A stretch of DNA of 64,000 bases from Metridium senile (lineage: Eukaryota; Cnidaria; Anthozoa; Actiniaria; Metridiidae): positions 18,247,816 through 18,311,815 of the forward strand of contig OX459101.1 of NCBI GenBank assembly GCA_949775045.1, given 5' to 3'. Position numbers and translations under genes: made by a program. Each line of letters opens with the position of its first letter. Within the stretch, counting starts at the first letter, position 1. This document shows positions 22,740 to 53,189 of this stretch, one piece after another. The notes under the pieces were generated by a model. That model did not search any database. It saw only the letters and a list, made by a program, of their open reading frames with translations, and was not told where the DNA came from.

Positions 22740-24080
22740 ATGGTTTATAACGCACGCTGTGATTGGCTAGCATCTATGAACTAGATTTGGATATACCATA
22801 GATTTTTGCTCGCGTCAATTTTCATGTCAACGCGAAAAACAATCCGATTTTCACCCAGCGTTTTTTTTCGTGTTTTACCCTTGTAAAAATGGATGAATTT
22901 CCTAATTTTTGCCTACAAAATGAACTTTTAGACTCTCAATCAAGTTCAGTAACAAACCATCTATGAACTATCTCTTTTATAATATAGACAGCGTATTTTT
23001 ACACACAAAGGTTTTTATATTTCAAAGAAAGTCTGTTTAAAATAATGAGGCATCAAAATAATGAAAGGAAAATGCCCAAATTGGCATAAACATATTGATC
23101 TAAAAGTCCAGTCTCAAAATAAAACAAACTCTAAACAGTATCCAAAGAAAAAACGGCAGGCTTCACATGAAGTTTGATTTTGAAAAGCGTCCACTCGGAG
23201 TAAATAAATTAGACAGCATGATGAAGGAAATTAGCAATGCTACCGAGTTGTCTCGTGTTTACACTAACCATTCCTTGATGCTTGAGTCGCCAAACGAGGC
23301 TTAATGGCTATCTCTGGCCAAAGATGTGTACAAAGTTTAAGCCATTACAACACTCGACCATCGACTGCACAGCTTCATCATTGCAGCGAAGTCCTTTCAA
23401 GACGTCTCGAGCAAAGTCAGCCTTCCCCTCAACTTCCTCCAGTAGCAACGGCAGCTCAAAAGAATAATTGAGACCTTCATGAAGTCCAAGGAAGAGCTCC
23501 ACAACATATCGACAATTGGTTCCTTGTTCAACAATTGCTCCTTTGAAAAGTTTGAATTTGTCTTTATCCTCAGCTAGTAAATAACTCAGTTTTAGTTTGA
23601 AAACTTACACTTTTGACATTGTTGAGTTTGTTTTAGAGACTGGACTTTTAGATCAATATGTTTAAGACAATTTGGGCATTTTCCTTTCATTATTTTGATG
23701 TAAAATGACTTGGCACTCGCTATTCATTGTGAATAGAATTGAAAAATTTGTCAAACTGGAAACGTACCGAGTTCGTAAAACGCCAAGCGTGCGTAACTTT
23801 AGGAGAATTTGTCATTTGGACAGACTTTATTTGAAATATAAAAACCTTTGTGTGTAGAAATACGTTGTCTATGTTATAAAAGAGATAGTTCATAGATAGC
23901 TGTGCGTATATCCAGTTCTACATGCACTTGGGAGGTTGCGTAAGCACTCAAAATAGCTAGAGTGGCACTCCGCTTCGCGTCGTGCCACTCATTACGCTAT
24001 TTTTCATTACGCTATTTTTCACGCAACCTCCCGCGTGCATGTAGAACTGGATATACGCACGCTATCTATGAACTATCTCT
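22740..24080. mobile_element. Long inverted-repeat element between genes A and B
   Basis: 22970-23130 matches 23630-23890 in reverse. A second hairpin lies at 23910-24056 around GTGGCACTCCGCTTCGCG. The outer bases include TCTATGAACTATCTCTT on both sides. The spacer holds an unidentified open frame. Confidence 0.55.
23308..23620 (-). pseudogene. Unidentified coding fragment of about 100 codons inside an inverted repeat
   Basis: The minus frame includes EQGTNCRYVVELFLGLHEG, an acidic/Leu-rich middle (LLLEEVEGKADFARDVL), and ends HIFGQR then stop. Composition is protein-like and unlike the flanks. I do not recognise the family. It may be a transposase relic or a captured host exon. Confidence 0.4.
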
Positions 24081-24204
24081 TAAATATATTATATATCATA
24101 TATTATATTCTTGTGTTTTGTGTAAGTATATTTAATTCATTAATATCGCATATAATAATATAATGATAATAATTTATAAAGCGCAAATAAAATCATTTAC
24201 TATA

Positions 24205-25621
24205 GTAATACCATGATCACCTCGGTTTCCATTGTTTTAAGAGGGACGTTATATCGCTAACATCCCTCTCCATGAATAGGAATGAGGGAAAATTAGAACT
24301 AATCTTCCCTCATTACTATTCATGAGGTATATAGTCCCTCATATATTACAATCACTGGGACTATCGTCGAAACACGCTGTTTCGGAAATTCATTTGATTT
24401 GTTATGGGGCCATACTTGATATCGCTGCACACTCCTACGCGTGTGGGAGGCATTTTTGTCATTGCGCATGTGTATAAAACTGACATTGAGAATCAAAAAA
24501 ATCAAATTATCAAGTTTAAAGTAACAAGGTGTTTATTTTATAATAGACCTTACACCATACACCACAATATTATCTTTCTTGATTTATTTATGAAAAATTA
24601 TATTAAATTCGACATTGTTTAATGTCGCTCCTTGAAGAATCCCTCACAAACTAAATCCCATGCTCGTTTATTTCCTCGGTGATCATGGTATTACAAACTA
24701 ATAGCATGACTTCTTCGGGATATTAGTGATTAAATGTCCCTCAGCCTCGGGAAGTTTAGTAAAAGTCCCTCGGCCTGCGGCCTCGGGACTTCCACTAAAC
24801 TTCCCTCTGCTTCGGGGACATTTAATCACTAATATCCCTCAGTGCCATGGTATTATTATAAGTAATACCATGGCTCGAGGGAAATTAGTGATTAAATTTC
24901 CCCGAATACCGAGGGAAAATTTGTTGAAGTCCCGAGGGCGCAGCCCGAGGGACTTTCACAAATTTTCCCGAGGTATTCGGGGAAATTTAATCACTAATTT
25001 CCCGAGTGCCATGGTATTACTTTGTAATACCATGATTACCGAGGAACTAACTACTGTTAGGAAATACATGTTAGTTTTCATAGAAGCATAAATTATAAAC
25101 TTTTACAAAGCTGTTGATTTTCGGCATACTTTTAAAATAGTTGCTTTTGTTAAATGAGACAATGCCGAATTATACCACCATGCATTCATTATAGTTTGTT
25201 TGCATAAACACGCATGACATACTATACTTCAATGTAGTCAACGCATGCGCATAGTTACTTAATGAGTCCCACAAGTGTTAGAGTATGGACTTGTGTGTAG
25301 TACAGGGTCCTTTATGTTAAACATTTTCAACTGGGTCGAAGCGATCCAGGAATGGTCTCGATGATTGTTATGATGAGGGACCATTGGGGGATAGTCTCCT
25401 AAATTTCCCTCATGCATACAATATGAGGGAAATTTAGAAGACAAAGAAATCCTTTGTCTTTTACTAAATTTCCCTTGCATAAATTAAATATAGAGGGAAA
25501 TTTAGTAAAAGACAAAGGATTTCTTTGTCTTCTAAATTTCCCTCATGTTGTATGCATGAGGAAAATTCGGGTTTGTAAACCCCTCGGAAGACAAAAGAAT
25601 CCGAGGTGATCATGGTATTAC
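24205..25621. mobile_element. Chain of four palindromic elements with CCATG-type ends
   Basis: Units lie at 24205-24694, 24699-24856, 24863-25020 and 25024-25621. The ends read GTAATACCATG(A/G)-YC, with GGTATTAC inverted at the other side. Each unit is largely self-complementary, with arms such as GATTAAATKTCCC around GC-rich loops. Units are separated by only 3-6 bases. No coding capacity. Confidence 0.7.
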
Positions 25622-25771
25622 TTATAATACATTTATTATAGATGTGAATATTGTAAACTGTGTTTTAAATGTTTAATAAAAAGAAAACACCACACAATTG
25701 GCAAACTTGTAACTCGTTACAACGGGTTATCACAACTCGCTATAGAACGGCTTGAGAATCTTTCAATTTCT

Positions 25772-25915
25772 CTAAGTATACTTGTCGACGAATCCGCTAC
25801 AACCGGTTGGTCAACCCGCTACAGCCGAACCCGCTCTTGCAACGTGATGACAGCAAACCCGCTAGATCGGGTTGCCCAACCTGTTGTAGCGGGTTCGTCG
25901 ACAAGTATACTTAGA
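25772..25915. repeat. Hairpin with AACCCGCT-rich arms
   Basis: CTAAGTATACTTGTCGACGAA starts the left arm and its inverse ends the right arm at 25915. The inner part repeats CCCGCTACA-type motifs. Confidence 0.7.
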
Positions 25916-27156
25916 TATGGCGTTATATCCCCCCCCCCGCCAAAATTCGTATTTGTACATTTTATCTTTGGTGTGCATTTTATGTTTGTTGTCCGCGGTT
26001 CGACATTTGAGAGTCGCAATGCGGCATTGGAGTTTTACAACGCGACATTGGAGTTCAACTTTTGACATTGGCACTACCTTGCGACATTGAACTTACATCA
26101 TTTTATGCGAGTTTGAATTTATTCTTGCACTACTAGTAGCTAGTGATTTTACTTTTGTGACGAAAAACTGCTGCATCACACAAGGCTTATTTTGTCACGT
26201 AGTTTCACCACAGGTTTCCCACAGTATCAATCTGTGGTTCTGGGCTTCCTGTGGTATTTAACGGCTCGTTCGAAGTTCAATACTGGGGATATTCAAATAT
26301 GGTCCCGTTTGAAATATTTTCTTTAGTCAGTAAATTTTTTTTAGATAATAAAAGATTATGAGTTTATAAACGTTTTTGTGTGGTTTTCTTGGGTTTTGGT
26401 TGCCATTTAAGGAGGTTTTGAGGATGGCGAATTTCAACGGTCATCGGAGTGTCAGAGCATGGGGAGAAAGCACATTTCGAACGTTTAGCAGAACTTTTTA
26501 TGAGGAAAAAATTGATCGCTTCATTTGAAATTTTGGTATGTTGTTCTTTTCTATCTACTTTGTACTGTATCAAAAGCTGAGTTTTGCACTCACAGGGAAA
26601 GAGTGAATTTTCCAGTGATAGCCAGTTGTAACGTGTCACAATTTTTGCCATTTTTAATCTCACAAGGTCAATTTGTAAAAGCTTTTATTACAACAGCACA
26701 ACTGATAAAGTAATTGCACATCAGATATGTAGTTATTATTTGGGTTTACTTCATTAAATCATAGTTAATATTAACTATTATTAAATCAACTTAAGGTGGA
26801 TATATAAAATTAATCTTTTTATACAAAAAGTTATATTTTACGCTCCAGCATGAATGGTAAAACTCAGCCATTTGGTATCTTTAAGGGTATATATAATGCC
26901 ACCGAATTGTTTTCTTTTTTTGTGCGGTATCTCTCTAAGGGTTAAAAGATATCTGTCTCCTGCCCTTTTTCAAAAGAGTGCCGTATCTTTTTATAGGTGT
27001 ATTGGTAACCATAATGACGAGCTTTCGACGACATTTTACTTAATACTTTTAATTGTAGTAGATTGTGAAGCGCCATAGAGTATATATATATGGCGCTTTA
27101 TAAATGTAGTAAATTATTAATTATTAATTATTATTTTACCACAGTGAGCAATTAAA
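25916..27156. other. Intergenic sequence without a supported gene
   Basis: Only short frames. A LINE-like 3' tail with a hairpin (GCGCCATAGAG / TATGGCGC) lies at 27070-27130. Nothing else recognised. Confidence 0.4.
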
Positions 27157-27442
27157 TTGTCAAAGAAAACTTGTCAAGCAAAATTAGCTTATCGTCTTCA
27201 CGACCAAAGAATGAATTTTGTAAAGGAAATTTTCGCTTATCGATTCACACGAACTATATATTTACATTGTCTGGTCTGGTCTGCACTGATGCAAGCAAAT
27301 ATGGATCAACATGCAATGTTGTTTGAAATATTACTTACTTTGACGACATTATCAGAACCAGTCCGCCTTTCTGCTATACCAAAAGAACTTGGGATGAATT
27401 TGGAGCTAAATTTGAGTCTTGATATCAAGAAAATAACGGTAA
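27157..27442 (+). other. Exon-like open frame, partly repeated at 48165-48275
   Basis: The plus frame ends LGMNLELNLSLDIKKIT at a donor-like ACG|GTAAGC. About 110 bp (27335-27445) recur at 48165-48275 with three base changes. The minus strand is also open and ends at GTAAGT. The pair sits in the two intergenic regions, so it could be a duplicated exon or simply a copy of the flanking DNA. Function unknown. Confidence 0.35.
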
Positions 27443-27899
27443 GCGCTTCAACAGTGGCAGCTTACTTATGATAATTTTCGGAAGCGCTTTTGGTTTCCAT
27501 GCATGACAGCAAATTTGTCACGCGAACAATGTTTTCTTTCACGGTCATTTGAAAATCACTCTGTAGTCAGTCCCTACCCATCCCACCTTGTGTTTTATAT
27601 CTTTGCGTGACATCCAATAAATAGGCAATCTAATAGTTAGTAGTAAACACTAAACCAATTGTTTTCTTTTGTTCTTTATCAACTACCACAAATTAATGGT
27701 CTATTTTCTTGCACGATCGTACGAAAATCCCTCTAAACCCTTGAAACAAATAGTACTAATTAGTTGTCACCACCAAACACTCAGAAAATTCAGACTAACT
27801 AGACTGATTTAATATTTGTTTGTAATTTTGTTTATATTTCTATTTTTGGGTTCCCTGTGGCTGTCGGAGTGCCCTCGAACACAAAATATTATTGATTAC

Positions 27900-28880
27900 A
27901 TAAAAGAAGAAAAGCACATGGTTTTTGAGGCATGTTGTAAAACCTTGACTGGACTGGACTGAGAAACCTTGACTAGACTGAGAAAAAAACCTTGACTGAG
28001 AAAACCTGGACTGTTGTAAAACCTGGACTGAGAAAACCTGGACTGTTGTAAAACCTGGACTATTGTAAAACCTGGACTGAGAAAATAATAATAATAAACG
28101 ATAATAAATAATAATGATAATAACAATAATAAACATAGCCGAAAAAGCCTTTCATAAACTCAAACATGTAACTTCACGTCATCGGCATGAAGTATCTACC
28201 CTCGGTATCTACCCTCATCTTGATCGAAGGCGGCTTCAACTAGATGGCTAATTCTCGTGTATAGGGTAAGTGTTGAATTATTCATTGAACTCTTCCTAAT
28301 TTAAACGACAACTCTTCCATCCGTTTTCAAGATTAGCAGTGAATTAAAGTAGTACATGCTTTCTCTTTATTGAAGTAAATATTTCAATCAAGGTTTGCGA
28401 AATTACATGTAAAATCAACCTTTTAAGCTTTGTAAAAAAGCTTATCTTACGAAATACTTGAATGGTGCCGTATTAGCCTCGAAACCGCTTAGTATATTCA
28501 CTCATTCTGTGTTAGCTCGTGAAAATGTAAGGCCGGGTTGTAAAATATTTTGAAATCCCACGAGTTTTATACAAATGTCGGCATATTTTACGCACTAAAT
28601 TGAGGCTAGGAGAGCGCAAATAAGATCCAGGTTTTCTCAGTCCAGGTTTTACAACAGTCCAGGTTTTACAACAGTCCAGGTTTTACAACAGTCCAGGTTT
28701 TACAACAGTCCAGGTTTTCTCAGTCAATGTTTTCTCAGTCCAGGTTTTACAACAATCCAGGTTTTCTCAGTCCAGTCCAGGTTTTCTCAGTCCAGTCCAG
28801 TCAAGGTTTTAAAACATGCCGGTTTTTGAGTGCCTGTAATCGGGTTGTTTACTGTACAAATTATCGAAGAAAAGATGTAA
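27900..28880. mobile_element. Foldback element with tandem repeats in both arms
   Basis: Left arm (about 27930-28085) and right arm (about 28630-28830) are inverted arrays of CCAGGTTTTACAACAGT and CCAGGTTTTCTCAGT. The spacer has no recognised gene. Confidence 0.6.
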
Positions 28881-28929
28881 TTAAAGGAGTCTTTTACGTT
28901 ATTTGGAGTACTGTCTTTGGCAGCAACAT

Positions 28930-29260
28930 TAGTAATAGCTAGTGCCAATTAGATAATAGCAAACAAAGGATTTAGACCATTGAAATTCGAAACACACTTT
29001 AGTGGATTATTACTCTTTAATGCACCTTAATTCCATTGTGTTCTTTTTTTGTTATTTGACTATCACACTTTAACTAATACACTTTGGTTAATGAGAACAA
29101 CTCTAACCCGTGAAATACACTTTATTGTATTACTCTTTAATGCACCTTAATTCCATTGTGTTCTTTCTAGCACACTATAGCTATTACACTTCGTTTCACT
29201 TGTTAGTGAAACACACTCTATCATGAATTAGTAGTACAAATGATTTTCCACTGGGTATAA
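28930..29260. repeat. Duplicated flanking sequence with CACTTT/CCTTAATTCC repeats
   Basis: It matches 49000-49132 and 53075-53190. Base 29053 onward (ATCACACTTTAAC) is the uninterrupted counterpart of the insertion site of the large foldback element at 49133. Confidence 0.75.
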
Positions 29261-29440
29261 GTAAATCTGTCTAAAATCTATCTCGTGATTTTCTAAAAAC
29301 AGTTGACTGTCTCGTAAGCGACCAGCCTCGGACCGGTAAAAAGTACAGTTGCTTACGAGAACCTGCAAAACATGTACAAAGCCCAAACCATAGTGGGGGG
29401 AGGGGTACTCCTTTTGTTGAAGTGGTAGGAGAGTAGGAAT
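29260..29440. repeat. Segment shared with 54990-55110
   Basis: Both copies contain CCAGCCTCGGACCGGTAAAAAG flanked by inverted CGTAAGC / GCTTACG. They lie 3' of gene B and 3' of gene C, so they mark the duplicated gene-end flank. Confidence 0.7.
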
Positions 29441-29868
29441 GATTGGCGATCGATTTCAAATGACCCCTAAAAGGTACGGATAACTTATGAGAACTGTCGT
29501 ATCAGAAATACCGTATGCAATCTTCAAAACATTGCCATTACCATATATGATAATTGTAGGTGAGAAGTAACAAAGGACTTTGATTAGCGCGCGAGCTTTT
29601 TTCTTAACAGGTTGCGATTTCAACAGAACAATAGGCATATCTTTGATACGTTCATTTCATACCCTAATTAAAGGTACGACTGTGTGATGTTCTTGGCAGC
29701 TAAGCTTGTTTTAACAAACAAAGACAAGTAAAAATTACCATTAAAGGTACGGAGTCATGTTACGTATTTGTGTTTTGAGCCAGAACCCTAAATGGTGCCG
29801 AAATATTCTCAACCATTAAGGGAGCGCCGATCACCGCTACCACTTGGACAAAGGGGGTAGCCCAAGGG
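29400..29868. mobile_element. MITE, same family as 34546-34829
   Basis: Starts GGGTACTCCTTTTG with AGTGGTAG and ends with inverted CTACCACTTGGACAAAGGG. The interior has CCCTAAAAGGTACGG. Confidence 0.6.
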
Positions 29869-30078
29869 GTCGCTCGAAGGTGAAAAGCAATCGATTGTGG
29901 GCAACTTGACATAACAAATCAATATCAACATTCTATATACTATAAGCAATACTAAATATCTCAACAATAAATATGTCAACAATAAATATGTCAACAATAA
30001 CCTACATGGTCTTCATACTAAATGTTCTCAATGGTAGACATTACAAAACTAGGTTCTAGTTCTGCTCTCTATTCTACT

Positions 30079-45932
<15,854 letters not shown>

Positions 45933-46164
45933 CTTAAAGATAACAAATCAATCAACTAATGAGTGTTTTCAAGTAATATTTTTATCCATGTGTGGATTTT
46001 GCACGACAAAACACAAGAACTCTTAGTTTGTCGAGTGAACTAGTTAGCCGAGTTACTAATTTTGATAATAGCTATGTGCGTTTTACCTGCCGTGTCTTTT
46101 AAAACCATCACGTTGCTATTTGCGTATTTGCGTTACTAAAAGATTGATCTTGTGACACGCCAAC

Positions 46165-47430
46165 AGATGCACTGAGGGGGGGGGGGGGGGGGGGTAAATA
46201 AGTAGACCAGCAAAAACATGCTACAGTGATTAAGTACAATTTTAAATACAGAATAATTACGTAAATAGACATAAGAATTAGAATAAGAATATTAAAAAAG
46301 AATGAGAATAAAAGTATGAATAAGAATGGGAATAAAGGAAGAGTACATATCATATATCTGTGAAGAATTGTTGCCTTGACAAGTTTAAATTTAGCCCATG
46401 GGTCATCTTCTCTGTCAGAACATATTTTCAAAACCGTGTCTTTAGTTTCGAGTGTACACCTACTTGCAGTAAGGTTGTCATACAAAAATATACATTTGTC
46501 ATAAAGCAAATTAAACATTTGTGATTTAGTACGATAGGAATTGATTAAAAGACAAAAGAAGATCACTCAAGCTGAACTCTCTCTTTTGTCTTTTAATTAA
46601 TTCCTTTCGCACTAAATCACAAATGTTCTATGTGACAAATGTTCTATTTTGTATGACAACCTTACTGCAAGTACTAGGAGTATATATACTTTATGGAAAC
46701 ATTCTGATCTCAAACTTTATTATAGTTAATTACAATCCAGTTCAATTTTTGATGCAGTATATTGACATTTATATATTGTATTTGTTAATGAGTGTAACTG
46801 TAAAACGATAAATTTTGATTATATATGAATTAATTAAAATCATATTATTTCTTCTTTTTATTCCTGTTTATAAATTCATTATTCTATCCTTCAAACATTT
46901 CAATTTCATTTCAATTATTTTTTATTATTTTTTATTTTTTCACTGGTGGTTACTCGTGTTCACTCGTGTTCTGACTTGTGTGGAGTTTTAGTCGGGACCT
47001 GAAATTTCACATTGCCTGAGAATCACATTCATTTCCGGAGGGAGGTCAACAAGGTCAGTTTGTACAAGCTTTTACAAGTATTTAGGTAATGTTTACAACA
47101 TGAGCGGCCGTGTTGTGTCGGAGGATACAATCGCAAGCCGAATACAACACGGACGCGAATGAAATACAGCACGGACGTGAATATTGTAAACGACTTAAAA
47201 AATGTCTAGGTTAGCTCTTTCATATTTTACCAAAATGTTCAAGATTAAGATAAATTTTGCCGTAAAATTACCAGTTAAAACTTATGCAAATCAGGATATA
47301 CAAAAATGTCTCATTAATTATTCATGAATGTTTTAACATCCAGATATGTAGTTTTTACTTGGGGTCATTAAATCAACTAAGGGTCGATAGATAAATATTT
47401 TAATACTAAATATTATAAAATAGCTGAAAA
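46165..47430. other. Upstream region of gene B, no exon recognised
   Basis: It holds a G run (about 46167-46194) and a foldback with arms 46461-46558 and 46582-46673. The first exon and promoter of gene B should be near here, but I see no convincing candidate. Confidence 0.4.
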
Positions 47431-47434
47431 ATAG

Positions 47435-48135
47435 CGATGTCTTCTTTCCAATATCTTTAAACTTCACAAAGATCTCGAAAAGAAACTGCATTGGATATTG
47501 AGAATAACAGATACCTGGTAGCCAAGAACTTAATTAAAGAAAAGTTTACACAATTTAGACAAATCAATAACACTTGCTTGTGTGTTGTATTGGCGAGTAA
47601 AGAGTAATTAATTTAGAACGAATTTAGAAACCAAGGTATTACAGATCACCGTACTTGAACTCCCGGGATCGATTCTCAAATTGCTAGATACCCGGCAGTC
47701 GCTTGGATTTTGCAAGAAGATCGATCAATTTCCATGTTTATCGTTAGTACAATCGCAGTGCAGTTTCTTTTCGAGATCTTTGTGAAGTTTAAAGATATTG
47801 GATATATAAGACATCACTATTTTTCTGTAATTTCTAGGCATGTATGGGCAAGTTCTCGACCGCCGGGTATCTAGTATTTCGAAAACAGTTCCCGTGAGTT
47901 TGTTTATGGTCGAAATTTTTCTAAGTGCCGCAACTCAGAGACGCCGTCCACATGGTATGCCGAGACTAGCCGAATGTATATCTTTCAAATGTCTAAGGCA
48001 TCTAAGAAGCGCTTTCCAATCCTAAACAAAGCTAGAAGACTTTGAATCCATGAAAGTTATTATTAGATGTGTTTTTTCATTAAAATAAAAAAAACTCCCG
48101 GGTATCTAGTATTTTGAAAATCGATCCCGGGTCTC
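47435..48135. repeat. Inverted pair and degenerate repeats
   Basis: 47435-47489 is inverted at 47759-47816 (CTTCACAAAGATCTCG). Beyond it, GGGTATCTAGTATTT / CCCGGGATCGATT motifs recur at about 47655, 47863 and 48098. Confidence 0.6.
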
Positions 48136-48164
48136 GGATATCTAGACACTTCGTATTATTATAG

Positions 48165-48275
48165 ACACTTACTTTGAAGACATTATCAGAACCAGTCCGC
48201 CTTTCTGCTATTCCAAAAGAACTTGGGATGAATTTGGAGCTAAATTTGAGTCTTGATATCAAGGAAATAACGGTA
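48165..48275 (+). other. Second copy of the exon-like segment of 27335-27445
   Basis: About 110 bp with three base differences, including the GTAAGC at its end. The longer open frame upstream in the first copy is not conserved. Confidence 0.5.
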
Positions 48276-48298
48276 AGCGTTGGCTAGCTGCTCACTTA

Positions 48299-48817
48299 GG
48301 CCCCATTCGCACTAGACCAAATTTTGTTTGTTTTACCAAAAAAAGCTGTCATCGACGACGTAGTAACAGTGCGAATGATATTTTTGTGTTGGGACAAAAT
48401 TTGTCGCTGCCAACCAAACTTCAAATACGCCGCTGTCCTGCTCTAAAGGCCACCAAACTTTGTAAAAATGTCAATTTTGACAGGTTTGGTAATTATCACT
48501 TCAACGTGTGTTTTCAAAGTCAACAAAACCACACACTCGATCAATCGAACAGAGATGAATCCGTGGTATTAGCCGTGGTATTATCGTGATTTGTACGGGG
48601 AAATGTTCTATTTTTCAATAACAATCAATACTGTAGTCAAATAGCTGAATCTGCTCCAAAATGAGACGCTTAAATGTACCTATCAAGTGACACTTGGTTG
48701 ACGTTTGCGATCGGCCTAATATTATAGTGCGAATACAGTTTCCAAAACTTGACATGAATTTTGGTATGAATTTTGGTTGAGCCAAACAAACTTTGGCAGG
48801 CTAGTGCGAATGGGGCC
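48299..48817. mobile_element. Harbinger-like MITE with TTA duplication and empty paralogous site
   Basis: Ends GGCCCCATTCGCACTAG and CTAGTGCGAATGGGGCC are perfect inverted repeats. TTA flanks both sides (48296-48298 and 48818-48820). The duplicated flank near 27468-27488 has a single TTA and no insert. No transposase. The frames inside are short. Confidence 0.82.
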
Positions 48818-50153
48818 TTACTGACGGAAGCTTGACCATGATTTGCATCACCGCAAATTTGTCACGCGACCAATAATTTTATTGGGTGTCACGCAAACAT
48901 ACTATAAAACACAAGGAGGGGTGGATGGAGGCTGTGGAGTAATAATGATTCTCGTTGACCATAGAGTAATCGTACTTGAAATAAATAGAACTAATAAATA
49001 AAAGCTAGTGCCAATTAAATAATAGCAAACAAAGGATTTAGATCTAACCATTGAAACACACTTTAGTGTATTACTCTTTAATACACCTTAATTCCATTGT
49101 GTTCTTTTGTTGTTATTTGACTATCACACTTTGGGTGTGGATAAAACGCGGCCGCGGACGGCGGACGGCGGACAACGGACGGCGGACGGCGGACCGCGGA
49201 CCGCGGACCGCGGACGGCATAAAAATAATAGAAAAATGAAAAAAAAAATTTGGAAAAAAATGGGAAAAGAAATGGGAAAAAAGGAAATCTCCAATTATCT
49301 ATTATTATTGATTTGCCGCATTTCCTGTCTAAAACCCTACGAACCGGCCACATAAATTATTCATGTAAATACTTTCTCCAGGATTTCAAAATACATAAAA
49401 ATCCCTGTAATTATCTTTGTAGTTTACAGTTCAAAGACCGATATTTTTATATATTGCTCGATATTTCATAAATTATTATTAAAATAAAATTAGAACATAA
49501 CAAAATATTTATCAATAACCCCACTTCATTCGTTGGACATTCAGCTAAACTATCCTTGTTTGGTGCTGAAAGCATTTCGCCTGCATGCTCGAAAGCATGG
49601 ACGATGGACGAGACCCAATTTTTGTAACACAAATTTGTTTTATCTTCATTATGCATCTATTTTATTTTACTATATTTATTTATCTTGTGAGCAGCTTATG
49701 AAACTAAACAAGGGTTGTAATATTATTACTAGCGTATAAATTATCTCTAGCGAATGAATGCGATTCTTACACATCAGCTTGTGTGGCAAGATTATCTAGA
49801 CTTCTTATCATGCATGAGTCCCATGATAATGATACAGGTCCATTAGCCGGTGTCTAGCAGTCCTGTTTATATAACCTGATGCAATCTTTGGTTTGTGCAC
49901 GAAACAGTGGAACCGTCAAAAATGTCATTTTCGTTTCAAGCTTTAGCCCTTCGTAGGAGAGAAATACAAAAGCTATAACGTGTATAGATATATTGCGGGA
50001 AAAGTGATGAATAAAACATAAAGTGATAATAAAAGAAAATCAGCCATACAGTCATACGCATGACTTTTCATTAAAAAAAAGAGTCATGTGCAAATGCATA
50101 GACCTGTATGTAAATAAAAAAATATATGTATGCGAATGGATAGGAATTTATGT

Positions 50154-52331
<2,178 letters not shown>

Positions 52332-53189
52332 GAATTTAGGTCGATGCTAAATGACATGCTAATTATCTAGTACTCGTTAACAGATAACAGATAAGACATG
52401 GACTGTCAATGATAACATGAGACTTACATGGTTTTATTTTACTATATATACAAGAGATCACGAGCAAGCTTTACAAGCCTTGTTTAGTTTTAGAAATTGC
52501 TTACAAGATAAATAAATATAGTAAAATAACATAGATACACAATGAAAATAAAACAAATTTGTGTTACGAAAATTGGGTCTCCTCCATTGTCCATCCATTA
52601 GTGGATGCAGGCAGGCAAAATGCTTTCAGCACCAAACGAAGATAGTTTAGCTGAATGTCCAACGAATGAAGTGGGGTTATTAATAAATATTTTATTATAT
52701 TCTAATTTTATTTTTGATAATAATTATGAAATATCGAGCAATATATAAAAATATCGGTCTTTGAACTGTAAACTACAAAGATAATTACAGGGATTTTTAT
52801 GTATTTTGAAATCCTGGAGAATTAAAGTATTTACATGAATAATTTATCTGGCCGGTTCGTAGGGTTTTAGACAGGATAATTGATTATTATATTGATAATT
52901 TATTAGATAATTGGAGATTTCCTTTTTTCCCATTTCTTTTCCCATTTCTTTTCCCATTTTTTTTTTCATTTTTCTATTATTTTTATGCCGTCCGCGGTCC
53001 GCGGTCCGTGGTCCGCCGTCCGCCGTCCGCGGTCCGCCGTCCGCGGCCGCGTTTTATCCACACCCTCACACTTTAGCTAATACACTTTGTTTCACAGGTT
53101 AATGAAAACAACTCTAACCCGTGTGTATCACTCTTTAATGCACCTTATAAATTCCATTGTGTTCTTTTGTTGTTAGTTGACTATGATCA

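Noticed and set aside
46088..46130. First coding exon of gene B (ATGGTTTTAAAAGAC then GCAG|GTAAAA, minus)
   Set aside because: The frame from this ATG ends in phase 1 while exon 1 as listed needs two bases from upstream. No matching sequence upstream of gene A.
46108..46566. 152-codon minus frame
   Set aside because: It spans a foldback arm and a G run, with no recognisable domain and no conservation next to gene A.
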